From Cycas panzhihuaensis (lineage: Eukaryota; Cycadophyta), in the NCBI GenBank assembly GCA_023213395.1, contig CM041465.1:42725741-42789740 (forward strand): 64,000 nt of DNA. Direction: 5' to 3'. Made by a program: the position numbers and the translations under genes. The notes under the pieces are model-generated. The model made no database searches. It was not told the DNA's origin and saw only the letters and a list, made by a program, of their open reading frames with translations. Of this stretch, positions 32,243-43,769 are shown piece by piece (the stretch's first letter is position 1; every line of letters begins with the position of its first letter).

Positions 32243-33254
32243 TTTTAGGTTCTGACATGTGTGCTAATCTACTCTAAAGATAGTAGTGCCTCTAATGTCT
32301 GAGCATTTGAATCTGTGCACCCTTTGTTTGAGCACAAATAATTGCTCGCTCTAAACCCCTGTTCATCTCTTGCTTGACATTGTTCTGTTCTATTTAAAAT
32401 CAGAGCCTAGCCGTTGCAGAAGAGAAGACTGCATACGGAGAAGAGGTGAGTTAGACGTGGTCCAACTGAACGGAGAACAGAAGGTGTCGCCACTCAGCCC
32501 TCACGTGAAGACGCTCCTGCACGCATGGACCTGTTGCCCACTGTGGGCCCATGACCTTTCACCTGCGCCATCACACAGAGCTGCCCGCACGGATTTGTTG
32601 GTCACTGTGGGCCCGTCATCTCTTACCTGCGTTGCTACATAGCCACGCACGGGCTCAGCCGGACGCACGGGCTCAGCCGGACGCACGGGCTCAGCCGGAT
32701 GCACAGGTTTAAGCCGCCCCCCCACACTGAGACGAACGCCGCCGCAGACGGAGATGGACGCCGCCACCACCAAGACGGCCCAACCGCCTCAAGACGGCAC
32801 GAACCAGTTGTCCCTTCTCCCAGTAATTGGGAGCTAGCCGGCGGCCAACAATTATAAAAAAATTCTTTTAGAATTTTAATGTTTATAACTTTATGTTATA
32901 AACATAAGTATATTCTTGGAATATACTTTTTGATATTAACCTTTTATAAGAGTGACTATTTTATAAGGGTTAATAAACTATTTCTTTAAAAGAGTTTTCT
33001 TGATTTATGAGATTAATCTTTAATGATAGTTCTTAATCATTAAGGATATTAAAGCAAATTGAAGTTTTGTAATTTTTTTTTTAAATCCTTAAAAGGGATT
33101 TGAAAGTGAACAACTCTTCACTATTTTGTGAAAAGTTTCATATTTTAAAAACTTCTCTTCTATCAATTTTATTCCTCCATTATAATTGTAAAACTACCTG
33201 GTGCTCACTGAGTTAAACTCACACTTGCGGTAGTATTTTGTTTTACAGGTCATA
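32243..33254 (+). other. Copia G leader with a GC-rich repeat block
   Basis: The first half (about 32400-32830) is far more GC-rich than anything near it. It has two degenerate copies of a stretch of about 64 bp around CACTGTGGGCCC, then three tandem 18-bp units (CGCACGGGCTCAGCCGGA, about 32646-32699). The second half is AT-rich. Frames in both strands through the block follow from the repeats and are not considered genes. Confidence 0.6.
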
Positions 33255-34050
33255 ATGACTTCAATCAATATTGGAGGATATATACTACCAGATTCCAAAA
33301 ACTCGATGGCAAAAATTATGTAATTTGGAAATTTAAAATTTCCAATATTTTAGCCTCACAAAGGCTTATGGAGATTGTAGAAGAGAAAGACAAGAAACCT
33401 GATCAAAATCCGGTTGATGAGATTGAGGAGGCGGCTTGGCTTGATAGAAACCAAAAGGCATTGGCAATCATCAACCTATCAGTAGCTGATGAGTTAATCA
33501 CTCACCTACAAGGCAAGACACTTGCATTGGAAGCTTGGAAGACTCTCAAAGATATGTTTGAAACAAAAAACAAAACAAGAGTCTTGTATTTAAGGAATCA
33601 ACTCTATTCATGTAAAATGACAAACAATGACTCTATCACTTCACATTTGCAAAAGCTAAAAGAAATTAAGGAACACCTTATTGCAGTTGGTGAAGATATC
33701 CAAGATAGAGAGCTTGTTAGCATTACTTTGAATAGTTTGCATGTAGGATTTCACATATTTGTGACAAGTATATGTCTCACAAGTAGACCTGAACCTTTAA
33801 CATTTGAGGAGTTAAGTGGTCTATTGTTGCAAGAGGAACAACGGATGGGTTTTTATAATGAAGGAGGAAGTAGCTCCATGGTACTTGCCTTAAAATTTAA
33901 GAAAAAACCCATAAATCATGTTCCAAAACATCCACCTCAAGCAAGCAACTTCAACACTCAAAAACCAAAAAAAGATGTCACTTGCAAATATTGCAACAAA
34001 AGGGACATCTTGAAGTTCAGTGTTGGAAGAAGAAGGCTGATATGAAGAAA
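33255..34050 (+). pseudogene. Copia G gag
   Basis: The start ATG at 33255 (MTSINIGGYIL) is in a different frame from the main gag frame, so an indel lies near 33285. The main frame (in phase with 33368-34045) gives FQKLDGKNYVIWKFKISNILAS, NLSVADELITHLQGKTLALEAWKTLKDMFE, LYLRNQLYSCKMTNNDSITSHLQKL, VSITLNSLHVGFHIFV and ELSGLLLQEEQRM. This is the copia UBN2-type gag. The zinc knuckle reads CKYCNK and then shifts frame into GHLEVQC (33982 frame), so Cys-His spacing is intact at DNA level but split by one base. Confidence 0.85.
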
Positions 34051-34497
34051 TCTACAAATGCTTTGTCAACAAAAGAAAATGACAAAGTCTTTGTATTCAA
34101 TGCTACAAGTCAAAACTCATGTGAATGGTATGTGGATTCTGGAGCTTCAAAGCATATTTCATTTCAAAAAGATTGGTTTGAAGACTTGAAGGAATGCAAT
34201 ATTCCTCCCATTGTACTTGGAGACAATAGTCAGCATCAAGTTGTTGGTTGTGGCACCATTTGCATTCATCAACCAAATTATGAAACCTTTAAGGTTTCCA
34301 ATGTGCTATTTGTACCTTCCTTCAAGCACAATCTATTATCTGTCAGTTGCATAGCTCAACAAGATATTAAGGTAGAATTTGATAAGTCAAAGTATTTGAT
34401 GAAAAAGGACAATGTTGTAATAGCTCAAGGTGTGCATGAGAATGGAGTTTATAAATTCTCTGGCACCAATGAGCTTAGTCTTATGACTAAAATTTAG
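33982..34497 (+). CDS. Copia G protease region
   Basis: A 171-codon frame that begins in the zinc knuckle (QKGHLEVQCWKK) and contains the complete copia protease. It has the active site WYVDSGASKHIS with intact D-S-G, the block IVLGDNSQHQVVGCGTI, and the C-terminal VSNVLFVPSFKHNLLSVSCIAQQ, followed by the linker to integrase (VYKFSGTNELSL). In an intact polyprotein it would cleave gag from pol in the particle. It has no internal stop and ends at a TAG (34495-34497), one base out of frame with the integrase that follows. Of the proteases in this window, only this one and that of copia E keep the full D-S-G motif. Confidence 0.8.
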   Translation: MQILQQKGHLEVQCWKKKADMKKSTNALSTKENDKVFVFNATSQNSCEWYVDSGASKHISFQKDWFEDLKECNIPPIVLGDNSQHQVVGCGTICIHQPNYETFKVSNVLFVPSFKHNLLSVSCIAQQDIKVEFDKSKYLMKKDNVVIAQGVHENGVYKFSGTNELSLMTKI

Positions 34498-35390
34498 ATA
34501 GCACTTTATGGCATGACCGATTTGGTCATTTGAATTATACCAGTCTTCAGCTCATGCATAGATTGAATATGGTAAGTGATTTACCTTCAATCAAGAAAGC
34601 TGACAAGGTGTGTGAAGCTTGTACACTTAGAAAGCAGCATAGGGAACCATTCCAGAAATCAAGATGGAGAGCAAAGGAAAAGTTAGAATTGGTACATTCT
34701 GACTTATGTGGACCAATCTTACCACACTCATATGGAGGAGCACAATACTTCATCACTTTTATTGATGATTTTACAAGAAAGTGTTGGGTTTGTCTCATCA
34801 AAAACAAATCTAATGCCTTTGCAAAGTTTAGAGAATTCAAAGCTGAAGCTGAAAACAATTCCAATAAAAGGATAAAAACATTGAGAAGTGACAGCGGAGG
34901 CGAATACTTATGCAGTGAATTCATCAACTTCTGCAAAGATCATGGGATACGGCATCAACTTACAGCGGCATATACTTCACAACAGAATGGTGTTGTAGAG
35001 CAAAAGAATCAACCCATTCTTGAAATGGCATGATGCATGATGAAAGCAAAAGATGTTCCAAAAGGACTTTGGGGAGAAGCTGTTAATACAGCCGTGTACT
35101 TGTTAATTATTAGTTCTACAAAAGCAGTTAGAAACATAACTCCAGAAGAAGCTTGGACTAATGTAAAACCTTTTGCTACACATCTCAGAATATTTGGATG
35201 TATTGCTTATGTTCATGTGCCTAAAGAAAAAAGGCATAAACTTGATGACAAGAGTACAAAATGTATTCTTGTAGGTTATAGCTCGACATCAAAAGCATAT
35301 AGGCTTTGGAATCTCACTGACGAAAAGATTGTCATAAGTAGAGATGTATTGTTTGAAGAAATAAGAGAAGATGATAAGCTTGTTGTACCT
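34498..35390 (+). pseudogene. Copia G integrase
   Basis: Zinc-binding region LWHDRFGHLNYTSLQLMHRLNM...CEACTLRKQH, then core HSDLCGPILPHSYGGAQYFITFIDDF, LRSDSGGEYLCSEFINFCKDHG, TAAYTSQQNGVVEQKN, with D, D and E in place. A TGA at 35031-35033 cuts the frame, which continues in the same phase from 35037 (KDVPKGLWGEAVNTAVYL, PEEAWTNVKPFATHLRIFGC, KCILVGYSSTSKAYRLW, VISRDVLFEE). This is the least damaged integrase in the window. Confidence 0.85.
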
Positions 35391-37150
35391 ATAGAAGAAG
35401 AACAAAAGCATAAAGGAAAAGAAACATGTGATAGTGAGGATGAAGCTTCTACCTCTTCTACTTCTGATTCTACATCTTTTCCTAGTTCTTCAAAAAAATT
35501 GCCCAAGTGGTATTTACAAACCATTCAAGAATCTGGAGAAGTAAATCTAAATTCTGGAATTCAAACAAGAAGTAAGACTAATCTTGCTTTGATGGCAAAT
35601 CTCTTAAGTGTTGAAGAGCCACAAACATTTCATGAAGCCAAGGATGCAGCACATTGGCAAAATTCCATGAAAGAAGAATACGACTCTATCATGAAGAATA
35701 ACACTTGGGATCTTGTCAAATTACCTCCAGGCAAAAAGGTAATTGGTTGCAGATGGGTATATCGAGTCAAGTATCAATCTAATGGTGCCATAGAAAGATA
35801 CAAGGCTCATCTTGTTGCAAAAGGATACTCTCAAACACCAGGAGTTGATTATGAAGAAACTTTTGCACTTGTAGCAAAAATGACTACTATAAGGATGTTG
35901 ATTTCTCTTGCAGCTCAGTTCGATTAGGAACTTCATCAGATGGATGTAAAAAATGCCTTCTTAAATGGCATTTTGAATGAAGAGGTCTATATGAAACAAC
36001 CATAAGGGTTTGAAAAAGGAGAAAATGAACAACTTGTCTGCAAGTTGAAGAAATCTCTTTATGGGCTAAAACAGGCACCAAGGGCGTGGTACTCACGCAT
36101 TGATGAATATTTTGTTTCACATGGATTCACAAGATGTGAATCTGATCATAGCTTGTATGTGTTGCATAAGGATCATGATATCCTAATTGTAGCCTTGTAT
36201 GTGGATGATTTAATTTTGACTGGATCTAGTGTTGAAAAGATCAACATACTAAAAAAACAACTATCAAAGGCTTTTGATATGACTGATCTTGGTTTATTGC
36301 ATTTCTACTTAGGAATGGAAATCTGGCAAAGGAAAGATCATATCTTTGTATCACAGTCAAAGTATGCTTACAATTTGTTAAAACGCTTCCATATGGAAAG
36401 TTGTAAACCAATTTCAACTCCAATGGAAGTGGGTCTCAAATTGGTAAAAGAAAGCAATGAAAAAATAGTTGATGAAACTCTATACAGGCAACTAGTGGGT
36501 AGTCTTATATATTTGACTAACACTAGACCTGATTTGAGTTATGCTGTTGGTATTGCATCAAGATACATGAATGCTTCTTCAATATCACATTGGAAAGCAA
36601 CAAAACACATTCTGAGATATGTTCAAGGAACTATTCGGTTTGGACTCCTATTTCAGAAATCTTCTGAATTTGTACTACGTGGCTTCACCGACTCAGATCA
36701 AGGTGAGATGCTGACACAAGAAGATCTACATCGGGATATTCATTCAAACTCAATTCCGGAATGATCTCATGGAGCAGTAAATTACAGGCAACAGTTTCTT
36801 TGTCATCCATCAAGTTGAATACAAAGTTGCGAATCGCAATTTGCGAAGCTATTTGGCTTAGAGGACTTCTTAGCCACTTCAAACTTGATCAAAATGAACC
36901 AACTCAATTATTTTGCAACAATCAAAGTGCAATCCAACTGTCAAAGAATCTAGTTTTCCACGCAAGGAGCAAACACGTGGAAATTCATCATCATTTCATT
37001 CGAGAACAAGTGGAGAAAGGAGTGGTCGAATTGGTCTATTGTAGCTCAAGTGATCAAATTGCAGACTTACTTACCAAAGCCTTGAGTCGTGAAAAAATTG
37101 AAAGATTGAGAACATTAATGTTTGTAAGAGAAAATGAACTTATCGTTATA
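35391..37150 (+). pseudogene. Copia G RT and RNase H
   Basis: Same phase as the integrase. It begins with an acidic Ser-rich linker (EDEASTSSTSDSTSF, KLPKWYLQTIQES). RT then reads WDLVKLPPGKKVIGCRWVYRVKY, YEETFALVAKM, a TAG at 35925, ELHQMDVKNAFLNG, a TAA at 36003, LKKSLYGLKQAPRAWYSRIDEYF, the intact catalytic ALYVDDLILTGSS, YLGMEIWQRKDHIFVSQSKYA and LYRQLVGSLIYLTNTRPDLSY. After a frameshift near 36700, RNase H follows (ISWSSKLQATVSLSS, EAIWLRGLLSHF, CNNQSAIQLSKN, HARSKHVEIHHHFI, IADLLTKALSREK). Only two internal stops and one frameshift separate it from an intact frame. Confidence 0.9.
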
Positions 37151-37156
37151 GGGGGG

Positions 37157-37531
37157 TGTTAGAAATAATGCACATTCCATTTCATTTCATTTAAGTTCAT
37201 TTTAGGTTCATTAGAATAAGTTCTCACATGGAATATTCTATACAAGAATATTCTAGTGAGAGAAGATTCCTAGTCAAAGTTCTAGAAGTCAAAAGATGCT
37301 CAACTATTTATGAGGTAGTTTGAGCACACCAAAAATTATGGGGACGTTAGGAGTTTGTTGAACCAACTCCTATGTTTAGATATGGTGTAAACTTATAAAT
37401 ATGCACTTGTATCATTCATATTTTTTTAATGAGATTTTTGGAGAGTTTAGTCTTGTTAACGTATCATCACCTCTTGCTTCTTGCATGTGATCTTATGTTG
37501 TAAGATTAACTTTTATTCCCTCATTCTTACA
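37157..37531 (+). repeat. 3' LTR of copia G
   Basis: 375 bp, TGTTAGAAATAATG...CATTCTTACA, preceded by GGGGGG and followed by the second copy of the 53-bp duplication (37532-37584). Confidence 0.9.
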
Positions 37532-37584
37532 TCTAGCAGATTTGGTAAACAAAAAGAAGATTTGGTAACAAACCAGGCACGTAG
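37532..37584 (+). repeat. Right copy of the 53-bp duplication flanking copia G
   Basis: Matches 31815-31867 at 52 of 53 positions and leads straight into copia F protease coding sequence (minus strand). Confidence 0.85.
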
Positions 37585-38780
37585 AATACGTCCTTGATTG
37601 AGCCATCTTTTAGAGTGACATCACCTGATCCTTTCACTTTGAGTTGAGATCCACTCCCAAAAGAGATCTCTTCTTCAGAGTTAATATTGGATAGATAAGT
37701 GGATAAATTCTGCTGGTGTCCTATCATGTGATGGGAAGCACCAGAGTTAAGAATCCATTGCGGTGATATAGTAGATGGAGCAACGAAGGCAGAGGTGGAA
37801 GCAGTTAAAGAACGATTATGTGATTGGGGTCGGGTTTGAATTCCTTTAGAAGCTTTCCAAGCTTCTGAAGCTATTCTACTTCTACAGACGTCAATAGTGT
37901 GGCATTTTTTATAGCAGTAGACACAACTAATGTTCCGAGAAGGATTAACAGTGTTCCGTTTTGGAAGAGACTGTTTGGAAGTATTCTCATATTTAGGTGG
38001 ACCAGAATACTTAGTATTGTTTTGAGAACTAGGAGGTAGACCTCTATGAGGTTTTTGGAATTTTGGATTACTATTAAAGTTGTTTTGATGTTTGGTTTTA
38101 TTTTGAGGCTTAGATTTGGAAAAGAAGGCCTGAGAAGGATCTTTCAATTTACCTGTCTGAATTAACATTGTTTGATGTTGTATCAGTTGGTTTGTCAATT
38201 GATTAAAGGTTATCGGAGGATTACCAGCTTGTTGTTTGGCAGTCTTGAAAAGATTAAAGCATTTTGGTAGTTTGTTTATCGCAAGACGAACAAGCGTATC
38301 GTCGTCTTTAGCATGTGTGACTATTTATTCTTCATCACCTACTTTAATTGTAGTTTTAATATAGTTGCCTAGATCTTTATTGATTAGTTGAATTTTGGAT
38401 AAAAAGTCTTCGACTTTGGAAAAATCATCATAATTAAGGTCATACAATTGTTGTTCTAGAACAACCAATTGTTGTGTGTCGACCTTATCATATTTCTCCT
38501 TAAGAGTATTCCAGACAGTGGCTAGATTGTCTGTATCAGAGAGTTGCCGACTGATTTCTGGTGATAAAGACGTTAGGATGGTGCCTAGGGCTGCATCAGA
38601 GTTCATCAGATATATTATATGGCTTTTTGAAGTTGAATCTTTTAGTTTTTTGAATTCACCTGTTACATATCGCCATATCTTCTGTTGTTTAAGTTGATGG
38701 GAAATGCGATTCCTCGAGTTGGCATAGTTTGAGCCGTTTAAAATTGGAATTGGAACGCAGGTGGTTGTCTTTGGCATTAG
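37585..38780 (-). pseudogene. Copia F: gag and protease
   Basis: On the minus strand, gag N-terminal region at 38777-38325 (LNGSNYANSRNRISHQLKQQKIWRYV, LATVWNTLKEKYDKVDTQQLVVLEQQLYDL). A stop and a frameshift follow, then 38198-37533 with a basic Gln/Asn-rich stretch, a zinc knuckle missing its conserved Gly-His spacing (CVYCYKKCHTIDVC), and the protease (PQWILNSGASHHMIG). There the catalytic Asp reads Asn. It ends with DVFYVPGLLPNLLF at the copia G insertion. Enzymatic activity is unlikely. Confidence 0.8.
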
Positions 38781-38899
38781 TGCGATATTGGGAATTGAAA
38801 ATGTTGATTAGGAGTCTGTTTGAGTCAAAACATTTGGAGAATCTGGATGAAGAAGTGTAGGTGATAAAAGTCACATAAAAAAATTACTAAACGTCAGAG

Positions 38900-40707
38900 T
38901 AATCCTATTAACATTTCATAAACATGTTTAACTGAAAATCATTGTTATTAAGTTTGTTTGGATACCCTTCTCCTAGAAAGAAAAAGAATTAAATATTTCC
39001 CTTTTTTGAAAAAAACATGTTAATAGTCCCCTTCGTTGTTTGAAGAATAAGTTACAAGTCAAAAGAGTTAAGTGTTGAATTAGAAACAAGTTAAATAAGG
39101 GTGTTATGCAGACTAATTACCCTTTAGTTATCTTTTTAATAACAAAAAGAAAATTTTAAATAAGAAAAGGAAACAAAAAACTGTATTATAAGATGGGGGG
39201 TAAGCCCCCTTAAAAGGTGTGTTTTAATGCTACATCATTTTAAAGATTGGGTATAAAATAAAGAGGGAAGTTTTGATTGTAGCAAAGGGAAATTTTAATT
39301 AATAAGGAATGTATATATATATAATTATAACGAAAGAGGATATTAATAATTTATAAATTAAGTGTAATAGGGGAATGTTAATATTAAAATGCAATAAGGG
39401 GGGGGTCTAACGTTAGAAAAGCTAATGTTAATGTTGATTGAATTAAATCAATATATATAACTAAGACGGACCCGACGGATTTATTAAAAGAAGGAAGATC
39501 GTTTTTGCATTTGCAAAAACGTTAGGTTGATTTTGAATTAGATTTGAGGTCCGAGGGGGAAGGAAGAAGAAACCCTACCTAGTTCATGTTCTCTGTGGCG
39601 GTGGCGGCAACGAACTGGGTCTCTGGTTCTTCGTCTTCGTATCAACAGAAGCGGCGGCGGTTGAGGTGATGATAGGAGTTTTAGGTGTCTCTCCAGCTGG
39701 GTGTTCTCTTTTTCGTCTGCGTGAGGAAGCTGTCTCCGGCTGTAGGTTTCTTAAGTGTGAGTAGGGCGTCTCTCCGGCTAGGGTTTGGACGATCGAGAGG
39801 CGCTGGTCATGTTGGCTTCGGCTTTCCGTGCGGTCACATGGCATGTTTCGGCCTCGAAGATTGGGAGGCGTTTGCCCACTTGGAATGTCCCCCACTGGTC
39901 TACGTGGATTCCTTCGTGGATTTTACAAAGAAAGCACAAGTTTAAAGACGCCCAATCTAGTCTTCATGGATTTTGTAGAGAGAATGCAAGTTTGAAGATG
40001 CCCGCCAATTTGAAGATGCATCGTGAAATATTCTTCTCTTGCCCTAGACGATGCAGGGTCAAAGGCATTTCTCTTGCCAGTGGAATCAACTTCTTGCCCT
40101 TGACATCTCTCTCTTCAACATAGAAACTGCAAGTGCTATCAGAAGGTTCTTGGAATTCTCCTAATTTGGAAGAAGTCTCTCTCCATCGCCTTTCTTGAAG
40201 AATGTTCGAGTGCCCACGATATCTCTAGGGGTCTGTAGATCAAACCTTGCTTCTACAATCCTTTTGATGAAGTTCATACGCTCATTTCTGCATCCAGAGC
40301 TAGATATTCAGTAGTTGATACTCATCGTTTACAATATCTGGTCATTAATTTTCAATTTGCAGAGTTCATCTTAGTTTGTCAACGAATGTCAGTTCACTTG
40401 CTCTACACTCGCTTGAACGATCTCATAAACGCTCCAACAATTGGCTTCACTAACGTCAACAGGCTTTCATTGATTTGTCTTAGCTCTTCGTTTCACAATG
40501 TTTTAGGATGCCTCTTATTGTGTCGCTCGGCATCCCTTGTCTTAGGAATTTCCATATGGGCATTTTTCTCCATAGTAGGGAGTCTCTTACTCTTCAATGG
40601 CCTACTGCAATGCTATGCCTTTGGCAACTTTGACAGTATCTAACCTCCTCAAGAGCTAATAAAATCACTTTGCATTATTGGCAAATCAACCGTCTCTAAC
40701 TTCACCT
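38900..40707 (-). other. Copia F leader, unusually long
   Basis: About 1.8 kb between the primer site and gag. The segment 39540-40130 is more GC-rich and holds a 103-codon minus-strand frame (39895-39584) rich in Arg, Ser and Pro, ending SSLPPPPQRT, with no domain I recognise. A G-rich run (about 39400-39408) and several A-rich tracts are present. The GC-rich part could be captured host sequence. Confidence 0.45.
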
Positions 40708-40719
40708 GCTCTGATACCA

Positions 40720-41155
40720 TGTAGAAGAAAGGTAACATGTACAATATCAGCAGGATCAAATAATTAAGCATACATAGGTGGAAATTGACATTGCACATGA
40801 ACACATATTTGGCAGGTGGAAAACCCCTTCTGGGGAAGAAAAACCACCTCTTTAATTGGAAATTTATTGCCTGAGAACCTTTACACAAAAGCTTGCCATG
40901 AATACCCTCTACATACCAAACTAGGATGGAAACCAACCTTTAAATAGGCTTATGATAGCCTCCTAGATTCCTGAAACCACTTCCTAGAATCTAGGAAAGA
41001 CTACTTAAAGAATGAGAGGTTCGTTGAAATGGGCAGTTGCTCATTTCAACGACCTTCACATAAATAATTAACATTAACTTTATTAAATGAACCTTTACAT
41101 AACTTAAATTTATATTTAGACATGTGATCAAAAAGTAGCATTAACTTTTCTAACA
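40720..41155 (-). repeat. 5' LTR of copia F
   Basis: 436 bp, plus-strand ends TGTAGAAGAAAGG and TTTCTAACA. The minus-strand primer site TGGTATCAGAGCAGG lies directly to its left. Confidence 0.85.
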
Positions 41156-41918
41156 CGAGTGATTCTATAAGGCTCCCTACGAGGTGACCTTGATGCCCTA
41201 GTCATCAAAAAGGGCACAAAAACACTATTTTTTAATAAAAATCACTTGAGGCTAGGACTATTTAAAGTCCTAACACTTTGGTGGTGATTGTCTAATTGGC
41301 ACATGTGATTAAATTTGGAATTAAGTGGTTGTTTCTTTTCCTTAAAAATGAACCCACTTCAACATTGTATTGAAGCAAGCAATTTCTCATTTTAGCACTT
41401 TTTTCACATTTTTAAGTGTTCTTGCAAACACTTTATGTGTTAAATTTTATGTACTCAATTGCTTCATTTTGAAGCCATATCATTGAGACATTGATTAAGT
41501 ATTGTAAGTAACAACATCTACACTTGAGCGAATTTATCTAAATCAACTTAAATCTTTAAAAATTTGCTTTAAAATTTTGTGGAAGAGGTCCGAAAAAGGT
41601 TAAAACCTTGCCTTTATAATCTCTGGTTTGTTGCATTCCCTAGGGAATCAACCAACTATATAATTAGTGCACGATAATTGAGATTTTTTCGAGTAAAGGG
41701 GGTTTGAAAATGGTGTTATTGGGGCTGAGAATCCCAAGGAAAGCATAGTACGTCCATATAGATCAACCCTACGTAGCTTTGTCCTAGATTTAGCTTGGCC
41801 AACTGTTGGATCTGCTTATAAATATCAGGGTTGGACCAACTCTTAGCCTAGTCCTCCACTCCTCATAATTCTCTTCAATTGTTGGATCCTCTTGTAAGAT
41901 CAGGGTTGTTGGTGTGTT
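41156..41918 (+). other. Copia C leader, second part
   Basis: Non-coding. It resumes the leader after copia F and aligns by eye with 57720-58540 of copia E (shared strings such as CCCTAGTCA/CCCTTAGTCA, GGGAATCAACCAAC/GAGGACCAACCGAT, and GGGTTGGACCAACTC). No gene. Confidence 0.6.
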
Positions 41919-41923
41919 AGAAG

Positions 41924-42141
41924 TGTTAAGAGTATAATGTTATATCCTAGTTATTATAAAGGGTGTTGTTATAAACCCTTCTTTGTAACTCCCTCTATAT
42001 TTCTGACATGTGTCATATTGTGGAGAGTCGGTTACAAATCAATTTGTAACTGTTGTATTGAATCATGTATATTTAAGGAGATATTATCTCACTATAATGC
42101 AAGTAATCTTTCATCTCTAATTCTGCTTTGTGAAGTTAACA
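41924..42141 (+). repeat. 5' LTR of copia H
   Basis: 218 bp, TGTTAAGAGTATAATG...GAAGTTAACA. The primer site starts at 42142. Confidence 0.85.
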
Positions 42142-42158
42142 TGGTATCAAAGTCAGGT

Positions 42159-42827
42159 TAGTCTATCTACCTGACAAGGAAATTGTAGTTACAAGAAGGA
42201 TTCTAGATTAGATCAGAATCAAATCGCTCTAGAACTCAAGGAAGATAAAGGACAAAGTCTAAGGAGATTAGAGATTGTAGAATTTATTGTAGTACGGAAT
42301 TGTATGGTCTTGTACGGAATTGTACGAATACAATTTTCGAAGTGCTCAGATTTGGATGAAAATTGGCTAGTAGATTCGTCTCGATACGGACATCACTTCT
42401 TCCTTTTAACACGAAGTGATTCGAGTTTATCTTGAGGCTGTTTTGGTTCCTCTTCAGTCCACGCGGGTTTGAGGCTTCTCTCTTCGTTTTTCTTGAAAAA
42501 TCTCTGATGTTTTTGAAAAAATTTGGTTGCATATTTTGAGTTTTAGTAAATCGAAGAGATTAAGACAAATTTTGTGAGATTTGATGAAAGATTTTATTAA
42601 ATGGAAGCATTTTTCTTCAAAACCCTAATTGTCCCTCTCTGGCTTTTGGGTCAAATTTCTCAGAATCTGCAACCTGTTTTGCTAAAATAATTGCAGATTT
42701 GTAATGAGCATGAAAATACCTTCCTTTTGAGGTACATATTGTACTGATCAATACAATTAGGGTTTTGTACGGAAATTCATACAGTTATATGGTCAAATCT
42801 GTCCAGATCAATTTTCTATTTTCAAGA
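42159..42827 (+). other. Copia H leader
   Basis: Non-coding leader between the primer site and the gag ATG. It includes a repeated string TACGGAATTGTA near 42290-42325. No gene. Confidence 0.55.
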
Positions 42828-43700
42828 ATGGCCTCTACAATCTTAGCTTTGTTTGATCAAGACAAATTGACAGATTCAAACTACCATATTTGGAAAATTA
42901 AGATAGAAACCCTTCTAAGAGCCAAAAATGCGTGGAATATTGCAAAAGGAACTGAAGCCCGACCTGCTGCTACAAGTACTAATCTAGCCAACTAGATAGA
43001 AAGAGATACTACAGGTGTAATAATTCTCAAACTCTCAGTCTTAACTACTCTCCTTGTCTATGTGGAAAATTTAAATTGCTCATTTGCAATATGGACATGT
43101 TTTAAAATTTGTACAGTCAAAAGAACAAGGCCAGAATAATAGTCCTTAAGGAGGAGTTGTTTAATTTGCACATGAAGGAATTTGACACTGTATCTGCATT
43201 TATTCACAAGGTTGTTTGATAAGGAATGATCACTTAAGTGCAGGAGCTGCTATCTCAGAACAAAAACTAGTGGAAATGGTAGCAAGTAAGCTACCAAAAT
43301 CATTTGATGTAACCATCAACACTATAACAAGTAATAACCAGATTGATAAAATGACTCTTGATACATTAACTGGTTTATTACTAAGACAGAAGCAAAGGAA
43401 TAAGCGCTACAAAGACACAACAGAGATCGAGGATGCTTTTGTATCCAAATTGAACTTGGGCTCCAGAGGAAGGAACCAATCACGTGGAAAAGGATGTAAT
43501 TTGGGTGCCTGGAGTCTTGCTCGTGGTCGATGGCAAGATAACAGAGGATGTGGTTGCTTAAGAGATACAAGGATTTGCTACAATTGCGATAAGCCAGGTC
43601 ATCTTTCATGCACATGTAGAGCTTTTGATCTCTGTTATCACTATGGGCGACTAGGTCATTATCCTTATCAATGTCCACAAAGAAGAGTAGACATTTAGAA
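42828..43700 (+). pseudogene. Copia H gag
   Basis: Starts at ATG 42828 (MASTILALFDQDKLTDSNYHIWKIKIETLLRAK). It breaks at a stop (42993) and frameshifts, and recovers in the frame 43216-43698 (ISEQKLVEMVASKLPKSFDVTINTI, LDTLTGLLLRQKQRNKR). Two zinc-knuckle motifs follow: CYNCDKPGHLSCTC is a correct CX2CX4HX4C, while the second, CYHYGRLGHYPYQC, has Tyr in place of the second Cys. Copia D gag (54801-55720) has the same two-knuckle arrangement, so the two are related lineages. Confidence 0.8.
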
Positions 43701-43769
43701 AAGGGAAACGTCTAGTTGGGAACTACAACAAGAAGTAGACAGAGGAGGAGGAGGAAGAAACAACATTCA

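Larger units (their letters stand above)
31868..37531 (+). mobile_element. Copia G, youngest full copia here
   Basis: LTRs at 31868-32230 and 37157-37531 differ at 5 of the 363 shared positions by direct comparison. The 5' LTR lacks its first 12 bases (TGTTAGAAATAA), and a 53-bp target duplication flanks the element. The iMet primer site TGGTATCAGAGC (32231-32242) and polypurine tract (ATAGGGGGG before 37157) are present. All copia domains are present in order, with a few stops and frameshifts. Confidence 0.9.
28429..41155 (-). mobile_element. Copia F, minus strand, carrying copia G
   Basis: LTRs at 28429-28829 and 40720-41155 (a 35-bp block is missing from the left copy), with the primer site TGGTATCAGAGC on the minus strand at 40708-40719. 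Flanking pentamers CGAAT/CGAGT differ by one base. From right to left it has leader, gag, protease, integrase, RT and RNase H. Copia G (31868-37531) is inserted between the protease and integrase parts. The left LTR begins TTTAGAAG instead of TGTAGAAG, a terminal base change. Confidence 0.85.

Noticed and set aside
32370-32773. Frames on both strands in the GC-rich leader of copia G
   Set aside because: Generated by the 18-bp and longer repeats; no domain and no conservation evidence.
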